The position numbers and the translations under genes are program-made. 21,384 bases of DNA from positions 1 through 21,384 of the forward strand of contig DATAPW010000021.1 of NCBI GenBank assembly GCA_036265005.1. The letters are read 5' to 3'. Source of the DNA: JAMXLO01 sp036265005. GTDB lineage: Bacteria > Pseudomonadota > Alphaproteobacteria > Acetobacterales > Acetobacteraceae. Under the pieces are notes generated by a model. That model saw nothing but the letters and a program-made list of their open reading frames with translations, was not told the DNA's origin and made no database searches. Below are positions 1 through 7,401 of this stretch, in pieces. Each line of letters opens with the position of its first letter. Position 1 is the first letter of the stretch.

Positions 1-1041
1 GACGCGGAACGCCTGGTCTCTCGGGCGACGGCCGATGAACCCGAGTTCGACATCCAGCCGCCCGTCCGGCCGGGCGATGTTGGCCCAGCCGATCACCTGC
101 TCGCCCCACAGCAGGGGCATCGCGTAATAGCCGAACAGGCGTTTCTCCGGGCGTGTATAGGCCTCGAAGCGATAGGCCCAGCCCCATAGGTGCTCGAACC
201 GCCGGCGATCCCATACGATCGGGTCGAACGGCGCGAGGAAGCGCAGCCTGCGAGGCTCGCCCCGGCGCATGCCCGCAGCGTCCGCCACCGGCCAGAGATA
301 GCGGACCCCGTCGATTTCCTCGCTTGCCACTTCGCCTGACGCCAGCAGCGCCTGCAGCGTCGCTCGCCATGCCCCGAGACCGGGCGCACCGCGGTTCATC
401 AGTCCGAACGTGGCGGCAAGGCTCGCCTCCGGCATCGGCGCCAGGATGCGCAGCACCAGCAGCACCAGCCGCCGGCTCCGTTCAGCCGGATCCAGCGGTT
501 CCGGATGCGGCGGGGCGGCCTCGTAGACGCGAATCCCGCCGTGCCGCCGGGCGACCCGGAGCAGTCCGTGGTAGTGCAGGCTCTGCAGTGCGCGTGTCGT
601 CGCCTTGGAGAAGCCGCCCCAACCGTTCACCGCCCGCTCGCTGCCGAAGCGGGCCTCCAGGTCGGCCGGATGCGTGGCGCCCTGGTCGCGAACGAACGCC
701 AGCACCTCGGCGGCCAGGCCATCCGGCACGTGGCGGCCATCGTCGCTGTCCGGATCGTGGCGCGGGTGCAGCAGCCGAGCCGTATCGCGCGGCATGAAGC
801 CGTAAGCGTAGAGGAAGTCCTCCTCCAGCCCGAGGCGCACGAACCGCCGTTCCAGGTCGCCCGCCCGATAGCCGGTGACCCGATGACGCAGGATCAGGTC
901 CTGGGCACGTGCCGGCGCACGGATCGGGTCAGCCTGCACGAAGCCGGCCATTGTCAGCGCACGGCCCAACGTCATCTGCGGCAACAGCGAATTCCGGATC
1001 GCCCGGCGCTGCAGCGTGGCAATCGTCAGTCCGCCAGCCAT
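1..1041 (-). CDS. ycaQ: YcaQ/AlkX-like winged-helix DNA glycosylase (3' end cut by window edge)
   Basis: The first 347 codons of a winged-helix DNA-binding protein of the HTH_42 family, which includes E. coli YcaQ (AlkX), a glycosylase that unhooks interstrand crosslinks and removes bulky alkylated bases. The family signature is visible: the N-terminal helix ends in AGFVQADPI, giving a Q-x-D triad (Q36, D38) where the family has its catalytic QxD/QxQ motif, followed by RAPARAQDLIL. The C-terminal region contains the typical segments FDPIVWDRRR and MPLLWGEQVIG. The ATG at 1041 lies 4 nt after the stop of the arsC-like gene, so the two are probably one transcript. The frame is open to base 1, so the C-terminus lies outside the window. 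The family call is firm; equivalence to E. coli ycaQ is likely but not certain, since the family has several subgroups. Confidence 0.85.
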   Translation of the reverse strand, partial: MAGGLTIATLQRRAIRNSLLPQMTLGRALTMAGFVQADPIRAPARAQDLILRHRVTGYRAGDLERRFVRLGLEEDFLYAYGFMPRDTARLLHPRHDPDSDDGRHVPDGLAAEVLAFVRDQGATHPADLEARFGSERAVNGWGGFSKATTRALQSLHYHGLLRVARRHGGIRVYEAAPPHPEPLDPAERSRRLVLLVLRILAPMPEASLAATFGLMNRGAPGLGAWRATLQALLASGEVASEEIDGVRYLWPVADAAGMRRGEPRRLRFLAPFDPIVWDRRRFEHLWGWAYRFEAYTRPEKRLFGYYAMPLLWGEQVIGWANIARPDGRLDVELGFIGRRPRDQAFRV

Positions 1042-1045
1042 GGGT

Positions 1046-1417
1046 TCAGCCGGCCGGCAAGACCTCCTGCACGCGCTCCGCGGGCCGGCACAGGCGGACG
1101 CCCCCGGGACCAACCACCACCGGGCGCTCCATCAGGATCGGGTGAGCCAGGATGGCGTCGACCAACTCCTCATCGGTCCTGGCCGGATCGTCCAGGCCCA
1201 GCTCGTCGTACGGCGTGCCGCGCCGGCGCAGCAGGTCGCGCGGGCCGATACCCATGCGGTGCATCAGGTCGTGCAGTTCCGCCCGGCTCGGCGGCGTCTT
1301 CAGGTATTCGACCACGCGCGGCTCCACGCCGGCCTCGCGGATCATGCCCAGCACCTTGCGCGACGTGGTGCAGGCCGGGTTGTGATAGATCATCACCTCG
1401 GGTTTGACTGGCGGCAT
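1046..1417 (-). CDS. arsC: ArsC-family (glutaredoxin-type) arsenate reductase
   Basis: A 123-residue protein with the ArsC thioredoxin-fold pattern. The N-terminal strand leads into HNPACTTSRK, where the cysteine at the start of the CxxxxxR-like loop is the nucleophile of this family. Further on are EYLKTPPSRAEL and HPILMERPVVV, which match the conserved stretches around the arsenate-binding arginines. Known members reduce arsenate to arsenite using glutathione and glutaredoxin. A longer in-frame start exists at 1519, but the ATG at 1417 is preceded by a good GGGAGG ribosome binding site 8 nt upstream and begins exactly where homology starts. No arsB, acr3 or arsR is near; the neighbour is a DNA-repair gene. 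It could therefore be a related reductase (Spx/YffB type) with another substrate. Confidence 0.85.
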   Translation of the reverse strand: MPPVKPEVMIYHNPACTTSRKVLGMIREAGVEPRVVEYLKTPPSRAELHDLMHRMGIGPRDLLRRRGTPYDELGLDDPARTDEELVDAILAHPILMERPVVVGPGGVRLCRPAERVQEVLPAG

Positions 1418-1521
1418 CGTACGGTCCTCCCACCACAGGATAGACTGGCCACACCCCTTATCGAAACCTGGATCATCCCCATCATCGATCAGGACCGACC
1501 AAACATCATGGGGAGACACGA
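1418..1521. other. Divergent intergenic region between arsC-like gene and secreted-protein gene
   Basis: This 104-base gap must hold the promoters of both the leftward arsC-ycaQ pair and the rightward secreted-protein gene. It contains their ribosome binding sites (GGGAGG on the minus strand near 1426-1431, GGGGAG on the plus strand at about 1510-1515). I could not find a convincing -35/-10 pair or an ArsR-type operator in it. Confidence 0.5.
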
Positions 1522-2127
1522 ATGCTCACACGCCTGTTGCCTGCGGTGCTGGCTGCCTGCCTGTTCGGCACTGCCGCATTGGCCCAGACCGCGCCGCCCA
1601 CCCGGATACGCGGCACCATTGCCTCGGTCGAAGGGCAGACCATGACCGTTGCCACGCGCGAAGGCCCCAAGGTGGACATCACGCTGAACGATCCGCTGAC
1701 CGTCAGCACCGTGAAAAAGGTCGATCTCGCATCGATCGGTGCCGGCGCCTATGTCGGCATTGCCACCAGGACGGCGGCCAATGGCGAGCAGCAGGCACTC
1801 GAAGTCCTGGTATTCCCCGAGGCGATGCGCGGCGTCGGCGAGGGTAACTATCCGTGGGACCTTGAGCCGGGCAGCATGATGACCAACGGCACGGTCACCG
1901 GAACCGTACAGGCGGCCTCCGGCCACGAGCTCACCCTCTCGTTCAAAGGCAACACCGGCAAGATCGTCGTCCCGCCCGGCGCACCGGTGGTGACCTTTGC
2001 CCCGGCCGAGCGCGCCGACCTGAAGCCGGGCGCGCCGGTCATGTTCGGCGCGACCAAGAATGCCGAGGGCAAGCTGGCCGCCAGCCGCGTGACCGTCGGC
2101 AAGGACGGTGTGGCTCCGCCGATGTAG
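1522..2127 (+). CDS. Secreted small beta-rich protein, two OB-like repeats (DUF5666-like), function unknown
   Basis: A 201-residue protein with a clear Sec signal peptide: charged MLTR, a hydrophobic stretch to residue 20, and an AlaLeuAlaGln cleavage region near 22. The mature part begins RIRGTIASVEGQTMTV, a pattern typical of the short OB-like beta-barrel units in DUF5666-type proteins. It has a second, weaker unit from about residue 117 (NGTVTGTVQAASGHELTLSF). The ATG is preceded by GGGGAG at good spacing. I recognise no enzyme motif and no metal-binding cluster. Similar periplasmic proteins are commonly annotated as hypothetical in alphaproteobacteria. It lies 64 nt upstream of the RubisCO-like gene in the same direction, but the gap is large enough for a separate promoter, so shared function is not implied. 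Confidence 0.75.
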   Translation: MLTRLLPAVLAACLFGTAALAQTAPPTRIRGTIASVEGQTMTVATREGPKVDITLNDPLTVSTVKKVDLASIGAGAYVGIATRTAANGEQQALEVLVFPEAMRGVGEGNYPWDLEPGSMMTNGTVTGTVQAASGHELTLSFKGNTGKIVVPPGAPVVTFAPAERADLKPGAPVMFGATKNAEGKLAASRVTVGKDGVAPPM

Positions 2128-2157
2128 CCGCCTGCAGGTGCCTCCCGGCTTGTGTCC

Positions 2158-2163
2158 TATACT
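2158..2163 (+). promoter_or_regulatory. Possible -10 element upstream of the RubisCO-like gene
   Basis: TATACT (4-5 of 6 matches to the sigma70 -10 consensus) lies 28 nt before the GTG start of the RubisCO-like gene, in the 64-nt gap after the secreted-protein gene. There is no recognisable -35 at 16-18 nt spacing, so this is a weak call. Confidence 0.25.
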
Positions 2164-2191
2164 CGTCGGGCTTCGGCGGACGGAGGACAGA

Positions 2192-3298
2192 GTGGCGGCA
2201 CCAAGGTTCACGGTGGTCTATCGCGTGCGCGGCGATGCCGCGTCGATCGAGGCGCAGGCGCAGGCGATTGCGGTCGAGCAGAGCGTGGAAATGCCGGTGG
2301 CGGCGATTGCCGAACCGGAGATCCTGCGTGACATCGTCGGGCGCGTCGAAGCGATCGAGGATCGCGGCACGGGGTGGTTCGATGTCCGCGTCGGCCTGGC
2401 GACCGCCACCACTGGCCTCGACGCGGGGCAGTTCCTCAACATGGTGTTCGGCAATACCTCGCTGCACGAGGATGTCGTGCTGCTGGATGTCGAAATCCCC
2501 GACGACCTGGCTTCGGCATTCGGCGGCCCGCGGCACGGCATTGGCGGCCTGCGCCAGCGGGTTGCCGCATCGGGGCGAGCGCTCACCTGCTCGGCGCTGA
2601 AGCCGCAGGGCCTGCCGCCGGCCCGCCTGGCCGGCCTGGCGGCGCAATTCGCCCGTGGCGGCATCGATTTCGTCAAGGACGACCATGGCCTGGCGGACCA
2701 GGGCTACTCGCCATTCGCCGAGCGGGTTCGCGCCTGCGCGGCGGCGGTCGCCGAGGCGACTGCGGCGACCGGGTATCCTACCCGCTACGTGCCGAGCCTG
2801 TCGGGCGATCTGGACCGGATGCGCCGGCAGGTCGAGGTGGCGCGCTCGGTCGGCATCGACACGGTGATGGTTGCGCCGATGATTGCCGGCTGGGCGACCG
2901 TGCAGGCGATGGTGCGCCAGTATCCCGACATCGCGTTCTTCGCCCACCCGACGATGGGCGGTGCAGCGCGCATCGTGCCGGAATTGCTGATCGGCAAGCT
3001 GTTCCGCCTGCTGGGCGCGGATGCCGTGATCTTCCCCAACCATGGCGGCCGGTTCGGCTATACGCCGGAAACCTGCCGCTGCCTCGCCGAACGGTCCCGC
3101 GCACCGTGGGAGGGGATCCGCCCCAGCGTCCCGGTGCCGGCCGGAGGCATGACCTTGGAACGCGTGCCGGAGATGCTTGACTTCTACGGACCGGACGCGA
3201 TGTTGCTGATCGGCGGCAGCCTGCTTGCCGCCCGCGAGCGGTTGACCGACGAAACCGCCGCCTTCGCCCGCGCAGTGGCGCAACACACTTATCGGTAG
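2192..3298 (+). CDS. RubisCO-like protein (form IV RLP), candidate 5-methylthioribulose-1-phosphate isomerase
   Basis: A 368-residue RubisCO large-subunit homologue, shorter than true RubisCO (about 450-475). The start is the GTG at 2192, with GGAGG 5 nt upstream; upstream in-frame codons lack homology. Visible features are SALKPQG (K137, equivalent to the catalytic lysine on strand 1), GGIDFVKDDHG (K162, D164, with histidine replacing the usual metal-binding glutamate), FFAHPTMGG (250-257), FPNHGGRFGY (281-290), and phosphate-binding GGM (318-320) and GGSLL (341-345). The loop-6 lysine segment of carboxylating RubisCO is absent, so it should not fix CO2. In Rhodospirillum rubrum an RLP isomerises 5-methylthioribulose-1-phosphate to 1-methylthioxylulose-5-phosphate and works with a cupin. 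Here a cupin follows 6 nt later. An apionate-pathway RLP (OiaX/OiaT type) is the main alternative, but no apionate genes are present. Confidence 0.85.
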   Translation: MAAPRFTVVYRVRGDAASIEAQAQAIAVEQSVEMPVAAIAEPEILRDIVGRVEAIEDRGTGWFDVRVGLATATTGLDAGQFLNMVFGNTSLHEDVVLLDVEIPDDLASAFGGPRHGIGGLRQRVAASGRALTCSALKPQGLPPARLAGLAAQFARGGIDFVKDDHGLADQGYSPFAERVRACAAAVAEATAATGYPTRYVPSLSGDLDRMRRQVEVARSVGIDTVMVAPMIAGWATVQAMVRQYPDIAFFAHPTMGGAARIVPELLIGKLFRLLGADAVIFPNHGGRFGYTPETCRCLAERSRAPWEGIRPSVPVPAGGMTLERVPEMLDFYGPDAMLLIGGSLLAARERLTDETAAFARAVAQHTYR

Positions 3299-3304
3299 GC
3301 GCAG

Positions 3305-3778
3305 ATGGACATCGAGCAGCAGCAGCAGTTTCGCGAATTCCACCAGGACTATCGCTGGGACGGGGTCGCCTGCATGCCCTACAAGGAGGACGGCACCGCG
3401 CCATTCAAGGCGATCTCCCGTCAGGTGCTGTTCGCTGAACCGTCGCTGGGCTGCGAATTACGCTACTTCGAAATGGCGGAAGGCGGGTATTCGACCCTGG
3501 AGCGCCACGAACACATGCATGCGGTGATGATCCTGCGCGGCCATGGCCAATGCCTGCTGGGCGAGGAAATCCGCCCGGTGAAGCCGTTCGACCTGGTCAG
3601 CATACCATCCTGGACCTGGCACCAGTTCCGCGCCACCGCAGGCGAACCGCTGGGTTTCCTCTGCATGGTGAACACGATGCGCGACAAGCCGCAATTGCCG
3701 AGCCAGCAGGAGCTGGAAGCGCTCAGATCGCACCCGGCGGTTGCGGCTTTTCTGGGGGTGGGCGCGGACGCCGGATAA
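3305..3778 (+). CDS. Cupin-domain protein, candidate 1-methylthioxylulose-5-phosphate methylsulfurylase
   Basis: A 157-residue single-domain cupin. Cupin motif 1 is around residues 66-80 (ERHEHMHAVMILRGHG; H68, H70 and possibly H72 as metal ligands). Motif 2 is around 92-107 (VKPFDLVSIPSWTWHQF; H106 as ligand). A cysteine (C120) follows on the next strand, GFLCMVN. It begins 6 nt after the RubisCO-like gene, so the two are almost surely co-transcribed. In R. rubrum a Mn-dependent cupin takes the product of the RLP and releases methanethiol to give 1-deoxyxylulose-5-phosphate, an isoprenoid precursor. The pairing here suggests the same step, with C120 a candidate catalytic or ligand residue. 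The cupin family call is firm; the enzyme assignment is inference from the neighbour. Confidence 0.8.
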   Translation: MDIEQQQQFREFHQDYRWDGVACMPYKEDGTAPFKAISRQVLFAEPSLGCELRYFEMAEGGYSTLERHEHMHAVMILRGHGQCLLGEEIRPVKPFDLVSIPSWTWHQFRATAGEPLGFLCMVNTMRDKPQLPSQQELEALRSHPAVAAFLGVGADAG

Positions 3779-3802
3779 TGGGTTTCGCTGCGCTCTGCCC
3801 AT
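3778..3802. repeat. GC-rich intergenic repeat with inverted ends, possible bidirectional terminator
   Basis: Bases 3778-3802 have inverted ends (ATGGG at 3778-3782, CCCAT at 3798-3802) around GTTTCGCTGCGCTCTGC. The motif resembles a sequence I know as widely dispersed between genes of proteobacteria (GGGTTTCGCTGCGCTCTACCCATC and close variants). It lies at the 3' ends of two convergent genes, the cupin and the Mic60-like gene, where such elements often sit. There is no T tract. Whether it ends transcription is a guess. Confidence 0.55.
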
Positions 3803-3818
3803 CAACCCGGCCGCCAGA

Positions 3819-4646
3819 CTACGTCTTCCCTGGCCTCTGCACGGCGCCCCGGCTCACGCGCTGGCCGATCTGATCGTTGAGCCGCTGCGTAACGGCATCG
3901 GCGGCGACCCGCGCCTTGGCATCCTCGAGCCAGTCCACCAGCGCCTCCTGGTGCGCCCCACCGACCATCTGCACGGTGGCAACCGCCCCCGCCAGATCGC
4001 CGCTGCCGAGTTGCCCATTCGCCTGGCCGAGCAATTGAGGCGTGGTGTCCGCCGGCGCGGCGGCCGGCGCCGCATTGGCACTGCGCTGCCACGGCAGCAG
4101 GTGGGTCACCCAGGCGATCGACAGATAACCGCGATCGGTCCACTGGATGCGGGCGCTGAGTCGCGAGAACTCCTGCCGGAGTTGTGCCGCAGTGGGCACG
4201 CCGGTCACCGCATACGGTTCGATCCGGTCCAGCAGCGGCTTCAGTTCACCCTGGTCAGGCGCGGTCGCGCGCATCGCGGCGAGTTCGAGTTCGAAGCCGC
4301 CGATGCGGCGCAGTGCGGTCACCAGTTCAACCATCGCCAGCGTGGCGGTACGATCGGCCGCCGCTTTCGCGCGGGTCGTCGTCTCCGCCAACTGCACCTG
4401 CAGCTGGCCGAGTTGCGCCGTCGCGACGGCAAGCTGCAGCTCGATGTCGGCAGTCCTGCGGTCCAGGCGATCCAGGGCAACCGCGTTGTCGGCCAGGTCG
4501 CGTGCCATCGGCAGGTGAATGTTGATGCTGCCCAGTACGGCGCCTTCCCAGAAAGGCGCGGTCAGGCTGAAGACGATCGCGATGATGGCGAGCGTCCGGG
4601 CCGAATTGCCGGCCGGCACACGCGTGGTGTCCTCGGTGTGATCCAC
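3819..4646 (-). CDS. Mic60/mitofilin-like membrane-anchored coiled-coil protein (copy 1)
   Basis: A 275-residue protein. A short cytoplasmic N-terminus is followed by one membrane helix at about 16-37 (ARTLAIIAIVFSLTAPF), then a heptad-rich, probably coiled-coil region at about 47-105. The C-terminal helical domain (105-262) resembles the alphaproteobacterial mitofilin/COG4223 pattern: an ELVTALRRIGGFELELAAM helix, PYAVTGVPTAAQLRQEFSRL, and a closing repeat (LGSGDLAGAVATVQMV ... LVDWLEDAKARVAADA). Mic60 shapes cristae and bacterial intracytoplasmic membranes and contacts outer-membrane proteins. The GTG start at 4646 has AAGGAAGG 9 nt upstream. It is the last gene of the four-gene minus-strand operon, 51 nt after the ABC fusion gene. 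It is shorter than typical housekeeping Mic60 and lies in a transport operon, so it may be a dedicated paralogue. Confidence 0.6.
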   Translation of the reverse strand: MDHTEDTTRVPAGNSARTLAIIAIVFSLTAPFWEGAVLGSINIHLPMARDLADNAVALDRLDRRTADIELQLAVATAQLGQLQVQLAETTTRAKAAADRTATLAMVELVTALRRIGGFELELAAMRATAPDQGELKPLLDRIEPYAVTGVPTAAQLRQEFSRLSARIQWTDRGYLSIAWVTHLLPWQRSANAAPAAAPADTTPQLLGQANGQLGSGDLAGAVATVQMVGGAHQEALVDWLEDAKARVAADAVTQRLNDQIGQRVSRGAVQRPGKT

Positions 4647-4697
4647 GGGTGGTTACCTTCCTTGGGTTCGCTGGGCGTGCAGTGTAGGCGCATCGTT

Positions 4698-6206
4698 TCA
4701 GTTCGTCATTATCGAGATGCCCGCGTGAACGACGAGGGTCAGGATCACACCGATGACAATGGCATTTGCCACCGAGTGATTGACGGCCTGGCTGGATGGC
4801 TTCGGCCCCAGCGCGATCAGGATCGATGACGCTGCCGCCAGCAATGCACTGACGCCGGCCTTCACGACCACCCAGCCCATTACCGGCAGCGGCCAGCCGT
4901 TTGCGTCCAGCACGTTGCGAAAGAACTGGGTACGGAACAGGGCTCGGTACTGCGTGGGGAACTGCAGATGCCAGGTCTCCTGCGCCGCCCAACTGCCAAG
5001 CAGCAACGACAGCCCGAGAAAAATGATCGAGCCGGTCACCATGGTGAGCAGGATGGATGCAAATACATAGGTACGGCCGGGAATGTTCAGGTTCGCCATC
5101 GCCTGGAACTGCGACGACATGACGCGATTGCCGACATCCGCCGCAATAACGGCACTGTTACGCGCAACAAACAGTAAATTGGCGATCAGCGGAATGGCGA
5201 CGCGCGATTGCACCATGCCGAGGCCGACCAGTGTCTCGTCGTGCAGCACGGATTTCAGGATGCCGCCGAACGAGTGGTAGTTGAAGCCGAACCACACCGT
5301 CACGAAGCCGATGATTGCCGCACCCGCTCCCATGTACAACAGCATGATGGGAGCGGCGCACAGCAACCAGAAATAACCCACGACATAGCGGGCGAACCAC
5401 CAGGCCCGCGAGTGATGCCGCGATGGCCGCCAGCGCGCTGCGCCCGCATGCTGTCCGGATGGACCCGGCGCCGGCGTCGCCGCGGCTTCCTCGAGCCGTG
5501 CTTCGACCGGACCGGCTTCCGGCGGCATCTCGATCAGGCGGCGCGTCCGCGGATCGATTACCACGACACGGTCGGCGAGCGGCAGCAGTTCCTCGAAGTG
5601 ATGCACCGCGATCAGCGCCGGCTTGCCCATCGTGCCGCACAGGCCGCGGATCACCTCGAGCAGTCGCCGGGCCGACGCGATATCCAGGCCGGAATTCGGT
5701 TCGTCGAACAGCAGCACCGGCTGGTTGGCGATCACCGTGCGCGCGATTGCCAGGCGCTGGCGCTGGCCGCCGCTGCACGAGCTGATCGACTGGCGCGGGT
5801 TGATGTCGGCGAGCATGGCTGCAACGTCGGATGCCATTGCATCGGTCCCGCGCGGCGCATGATCCAGCGCGATGCGCAAATTCTCCTGCGCGTCCAGATC
5901 GTCGAACAGGGCGTAGTGCTGAAACACCACGCCGCCGACGCCGGCCTGCTCGTCTGCCAGATTGAAGCTCTCGTCGCCGCAGGTCAGCCGCCCCGACACC
6001 TGCCAATTCCCCGGTCCGGTCTCCAGCAGGCCGGCCAGCAGCAGGAGCAGCGTCGATTTGCCACTGCCGCTTGGCCCCACCAACAGCACCAGTTCAGCCG
6101 GATCGATCGCCAGCGAGCCATCGCGCAGCAGAACCTCGCCGTCCGGCCGGACGATCGTCAGGCCTTCGACCGCCAGCGACAGAGTGGCCTGGACCACGTC
6201 GGCCAT
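4698..6206 (-). CDS. ABC transporter ATPase fused to an MlaE-type permease (MlaF-MlaE fusion)
   Basis: A 502-residue fusion. The N-terminal ABC ATPase has Walker A GPSGSGKS (44-51), Q-loop Q96, signature CSGGQ (144-148; cysteine replaces the usual leucine), Walker B VLLFDEP (164-170) and switch H202. After a Pro/Ala-rich linker (about 225-265), the C-terminal half has about five hydrophobic helices with the MlaE layout: a LVGLGMVQSRVAIPLIANLLFVAR-like segment, then VGNRVMSSQFQAMANLNIPGRTY at the coupling-helix position where MlaE has E-x-IDAL. MlaFE with MlaD moves phospholipids between inner and outer membranes. The fusion would make a homodimer a complete transporter core. The ATG at 6206 overlaps the upstream stop by one base; a GTG at 6209 is the alternative. 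No MCE-domain (MlaD) gene is recognisable here. Confidence 0.85.
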   Translation of the reverse strand: MADVVQATLSLAVEGLTIVRPDGEVLLRDGSLAIDPAELVLLVGPSGSGKSTLLLLLAGLLETGPGNWQVSGRLTCGDESFNLADEQAGVGGVVFQHYALFDDLDAQENLRIALDHAPRGTDAMASDVAAMLADINPRQSISSCSGGQRQRLAIARTVIANQPVLLFDEPNSGLDIASARRLLEVIRGLCGTMGKPALIAVHHFEELLPLADRVVVIDPRTRRLIEMPPEAGPVEARLEEAAATPAPGPSGQHAGAARWRPSRHHSRAWWFARYVVGYFWLLCAAPIMLLYMGAGAAIIGFVTVWFGFNYHSFGGILKSVLHDETLVGLGMVQSRVAIPLIANLLFVARNSAVIAADVGNRVMSSQFQAMANLNIPGRTYVFASILLTMVTGSIIFLGLSLLLGSWAAQETWHLQFPTQYRALFRTQFFRNVLDANGWPLPVMGWVVVKAGVSALLAAASSILIALGPKPSSQAVNHSVANAIVIGVILTLVVHAGISIMTN

Positions 6207-7348
6207 CACTGGGCTCCGGCGCGGACCAGCGGATGGACGGATGCCGGATCGAGCGCCTCCAGTTCATCCCGCTGTGCCGGACTCATGAACACGACGGCGC
6301 GGTCCGAACGAGCGGACACCAGGGTGCGGATCACGAACGACGCCACCGGATTGAGGTCGGTGCTGCCATGCAGGCTGACCAGCAGGCGCGGCGCGATCCG
6401 GGCAAGGTCCATGGCCTTGGCCGAGGCAATGTTCAGGTAAGGCCGGAACCGATCGTCGAACACCATCTCGCCAACCAGGTCCTTGAGCGCGGTATCGTGT
6501 GCCAGGGCGCCCGCCATGGCGTCCAGGAACACGCGCAGGAATGCAGCGGTAGGCGGCGCCTGCAACAGGCGGCTCGCGGTGCGTTCCGGCACCTCGCGTT
6601 CGCGGATTTCCTGGATCGCTGCCTGCAGCGCGTCCTCCACCGGCAGCAGGTTCCACTCGGCGGCGTGGAACGGGTCGATCATCTGCAGCGCATTGGCGCG
6701 CAGCATGCGCATCGGCACGCCGCGAAAGTGGCTCTCGATGACGGGGCGCAGGTCGCGCGAGGCGGTATCGCGCAGGATCGGTTCGTAGCCGCGCATCAGG
6801 TCCTGCCAGGCGCCGCTCTTGCGTGTCGTCTGCCACGCTGTCTCCAGGTCGGCGCGCAGCAATTGCACCAGCCGGTCGCGATAGTCGTTGACGAATTCGG
6901 GCGAGCGCAGGACAGCAAAGCTGGATTGTGACAGCGCCAGCGCCAGGTCGGCGGTACCGTCGCGCAGTGCCTGGCGCTCGGCTGGCGAGGCCAGCAGCCA
7001 CAGCAGCCGCGGATCGCCGGGCAGCGATACGGCCTCGGTGGCATGGCCGAGCAGCGGGTCGAGCGGGTCGTAGAAGCCGACCCGGATCGCGCCGCCCGCC
7101 ACCAGTGCCGCATTGCCGAAACGCACGGCGGTGCCATTGTCGCGCAGGACAAACACCGCGGGTCCTATACCGGCGCCGTTCGCGGCGGGATCGCGGACGA
7201 CAAGCGCCGCCGACGTCGCGGTGACATCGCGCGGCAGCGCCGACCATCCCAGGACGCCGAACACGACGATGATACCCAGGCTCAGCACCCATTGCCGCTT
7301 GGGATGCAGGGAGGTCGCGCGTCCGCGGCCGGCCGCGGCACGCAGCAT
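6206..7348 (-). CDS. Membrane-anchored periplasmic protein of unknown family in the MlaFE-like operon
   Basis: A 380-residue protein with a basic N-terminus, one membrane helix at about 19-37 (QWVLSLGIIVVFGVLGW) and a large, probably periplasmic domain. The domain begins with a short beta-rich part (45-95), then is mostly helical, with many charged helices. I do not recognise the family. It sits where MlaD, the MCE-domain lipid carrier, would be expected, directly upstream of the ATPase-permease fusion and overlapping it by one base, but I cannot see a convincing MCE motif. The ATG at 7348 has GAGG 8 nt upstream and gives a sensible N-terminus. Earlier in-frame starts (GTG 7372 or back to 7468) would overlap or approach the TPR gene. 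A role as the periplasmic partner of the ABC fusion is inference from position. Confidence 0.65.
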   Translation of the reverse strand: MLRAAAGRGRATSLHPKRQWVLSLGIIVVFGVLGWSALPRDVTATSAALVVRDPAANGAGIGPAVFVLRDNGTAVRFGNAALVAGGAIRVGFYDPLDPLLGHATEAVSLPGDPRLLWLLASPAERQALRDGTADLALALSQSSFAVLRSPEFVNDYRDRLVQLLRADLETAWQTTRKSGAWQDLMRGYEPILRDTASRDLRPVIESHFRGVPMRMLRANALQMIDPFHAAEWNLLPVEDALQAAIQEIREREVPERTASRLLQAPPTAAFLRVFLDAMAGALAHDTALKDLVGEMVFDDRFRPYLNIASAKAMDLARIAPRLLVSLHGSTDLNPVASFVIRTLVSARSDRAVVFMSPAQRDELEALDPASVHPLVRAGAQ

Positions 7349-7401
7349 GCCGCGCCTCGCGCTGCCGGCGAGCACCGAAATCAGACTGCCGCGGTGGTTG
7401 A

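Noticed and set aside
505..1407. Plus-strand frame over the YcaQ-like and ArsC-like genes
   Set aside because: It spans two well-supported minus-strand genes and has an Arg/Pro-rich, motif-free translation.
2192..3298. True CO2-fixing RubisCO large subunit
   Set aside because: The protein is about 100 residues short, lacks the loop-6 lysine, has an altered metal triad, and has no small subunit gene nearby.
2039..3343. Long minus-strand frame antisense to the RubisCO-like gene
   Set aside because: The translation is Arg/His-rich without motifs, and the RubisCO-like protein on the plus strand is unmistakable.
5208..6440. Long plus-strand frame over the ABC fusion gene
   Set aside because: It is a shadow of the minus-strand gene, which has all ABC ATPase motifs.
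6206..7348. Naming this protein MlaD
   Set aside because: Position fits, but I could not see an MCE-domain motif, so only a positional hypothesis is reported.
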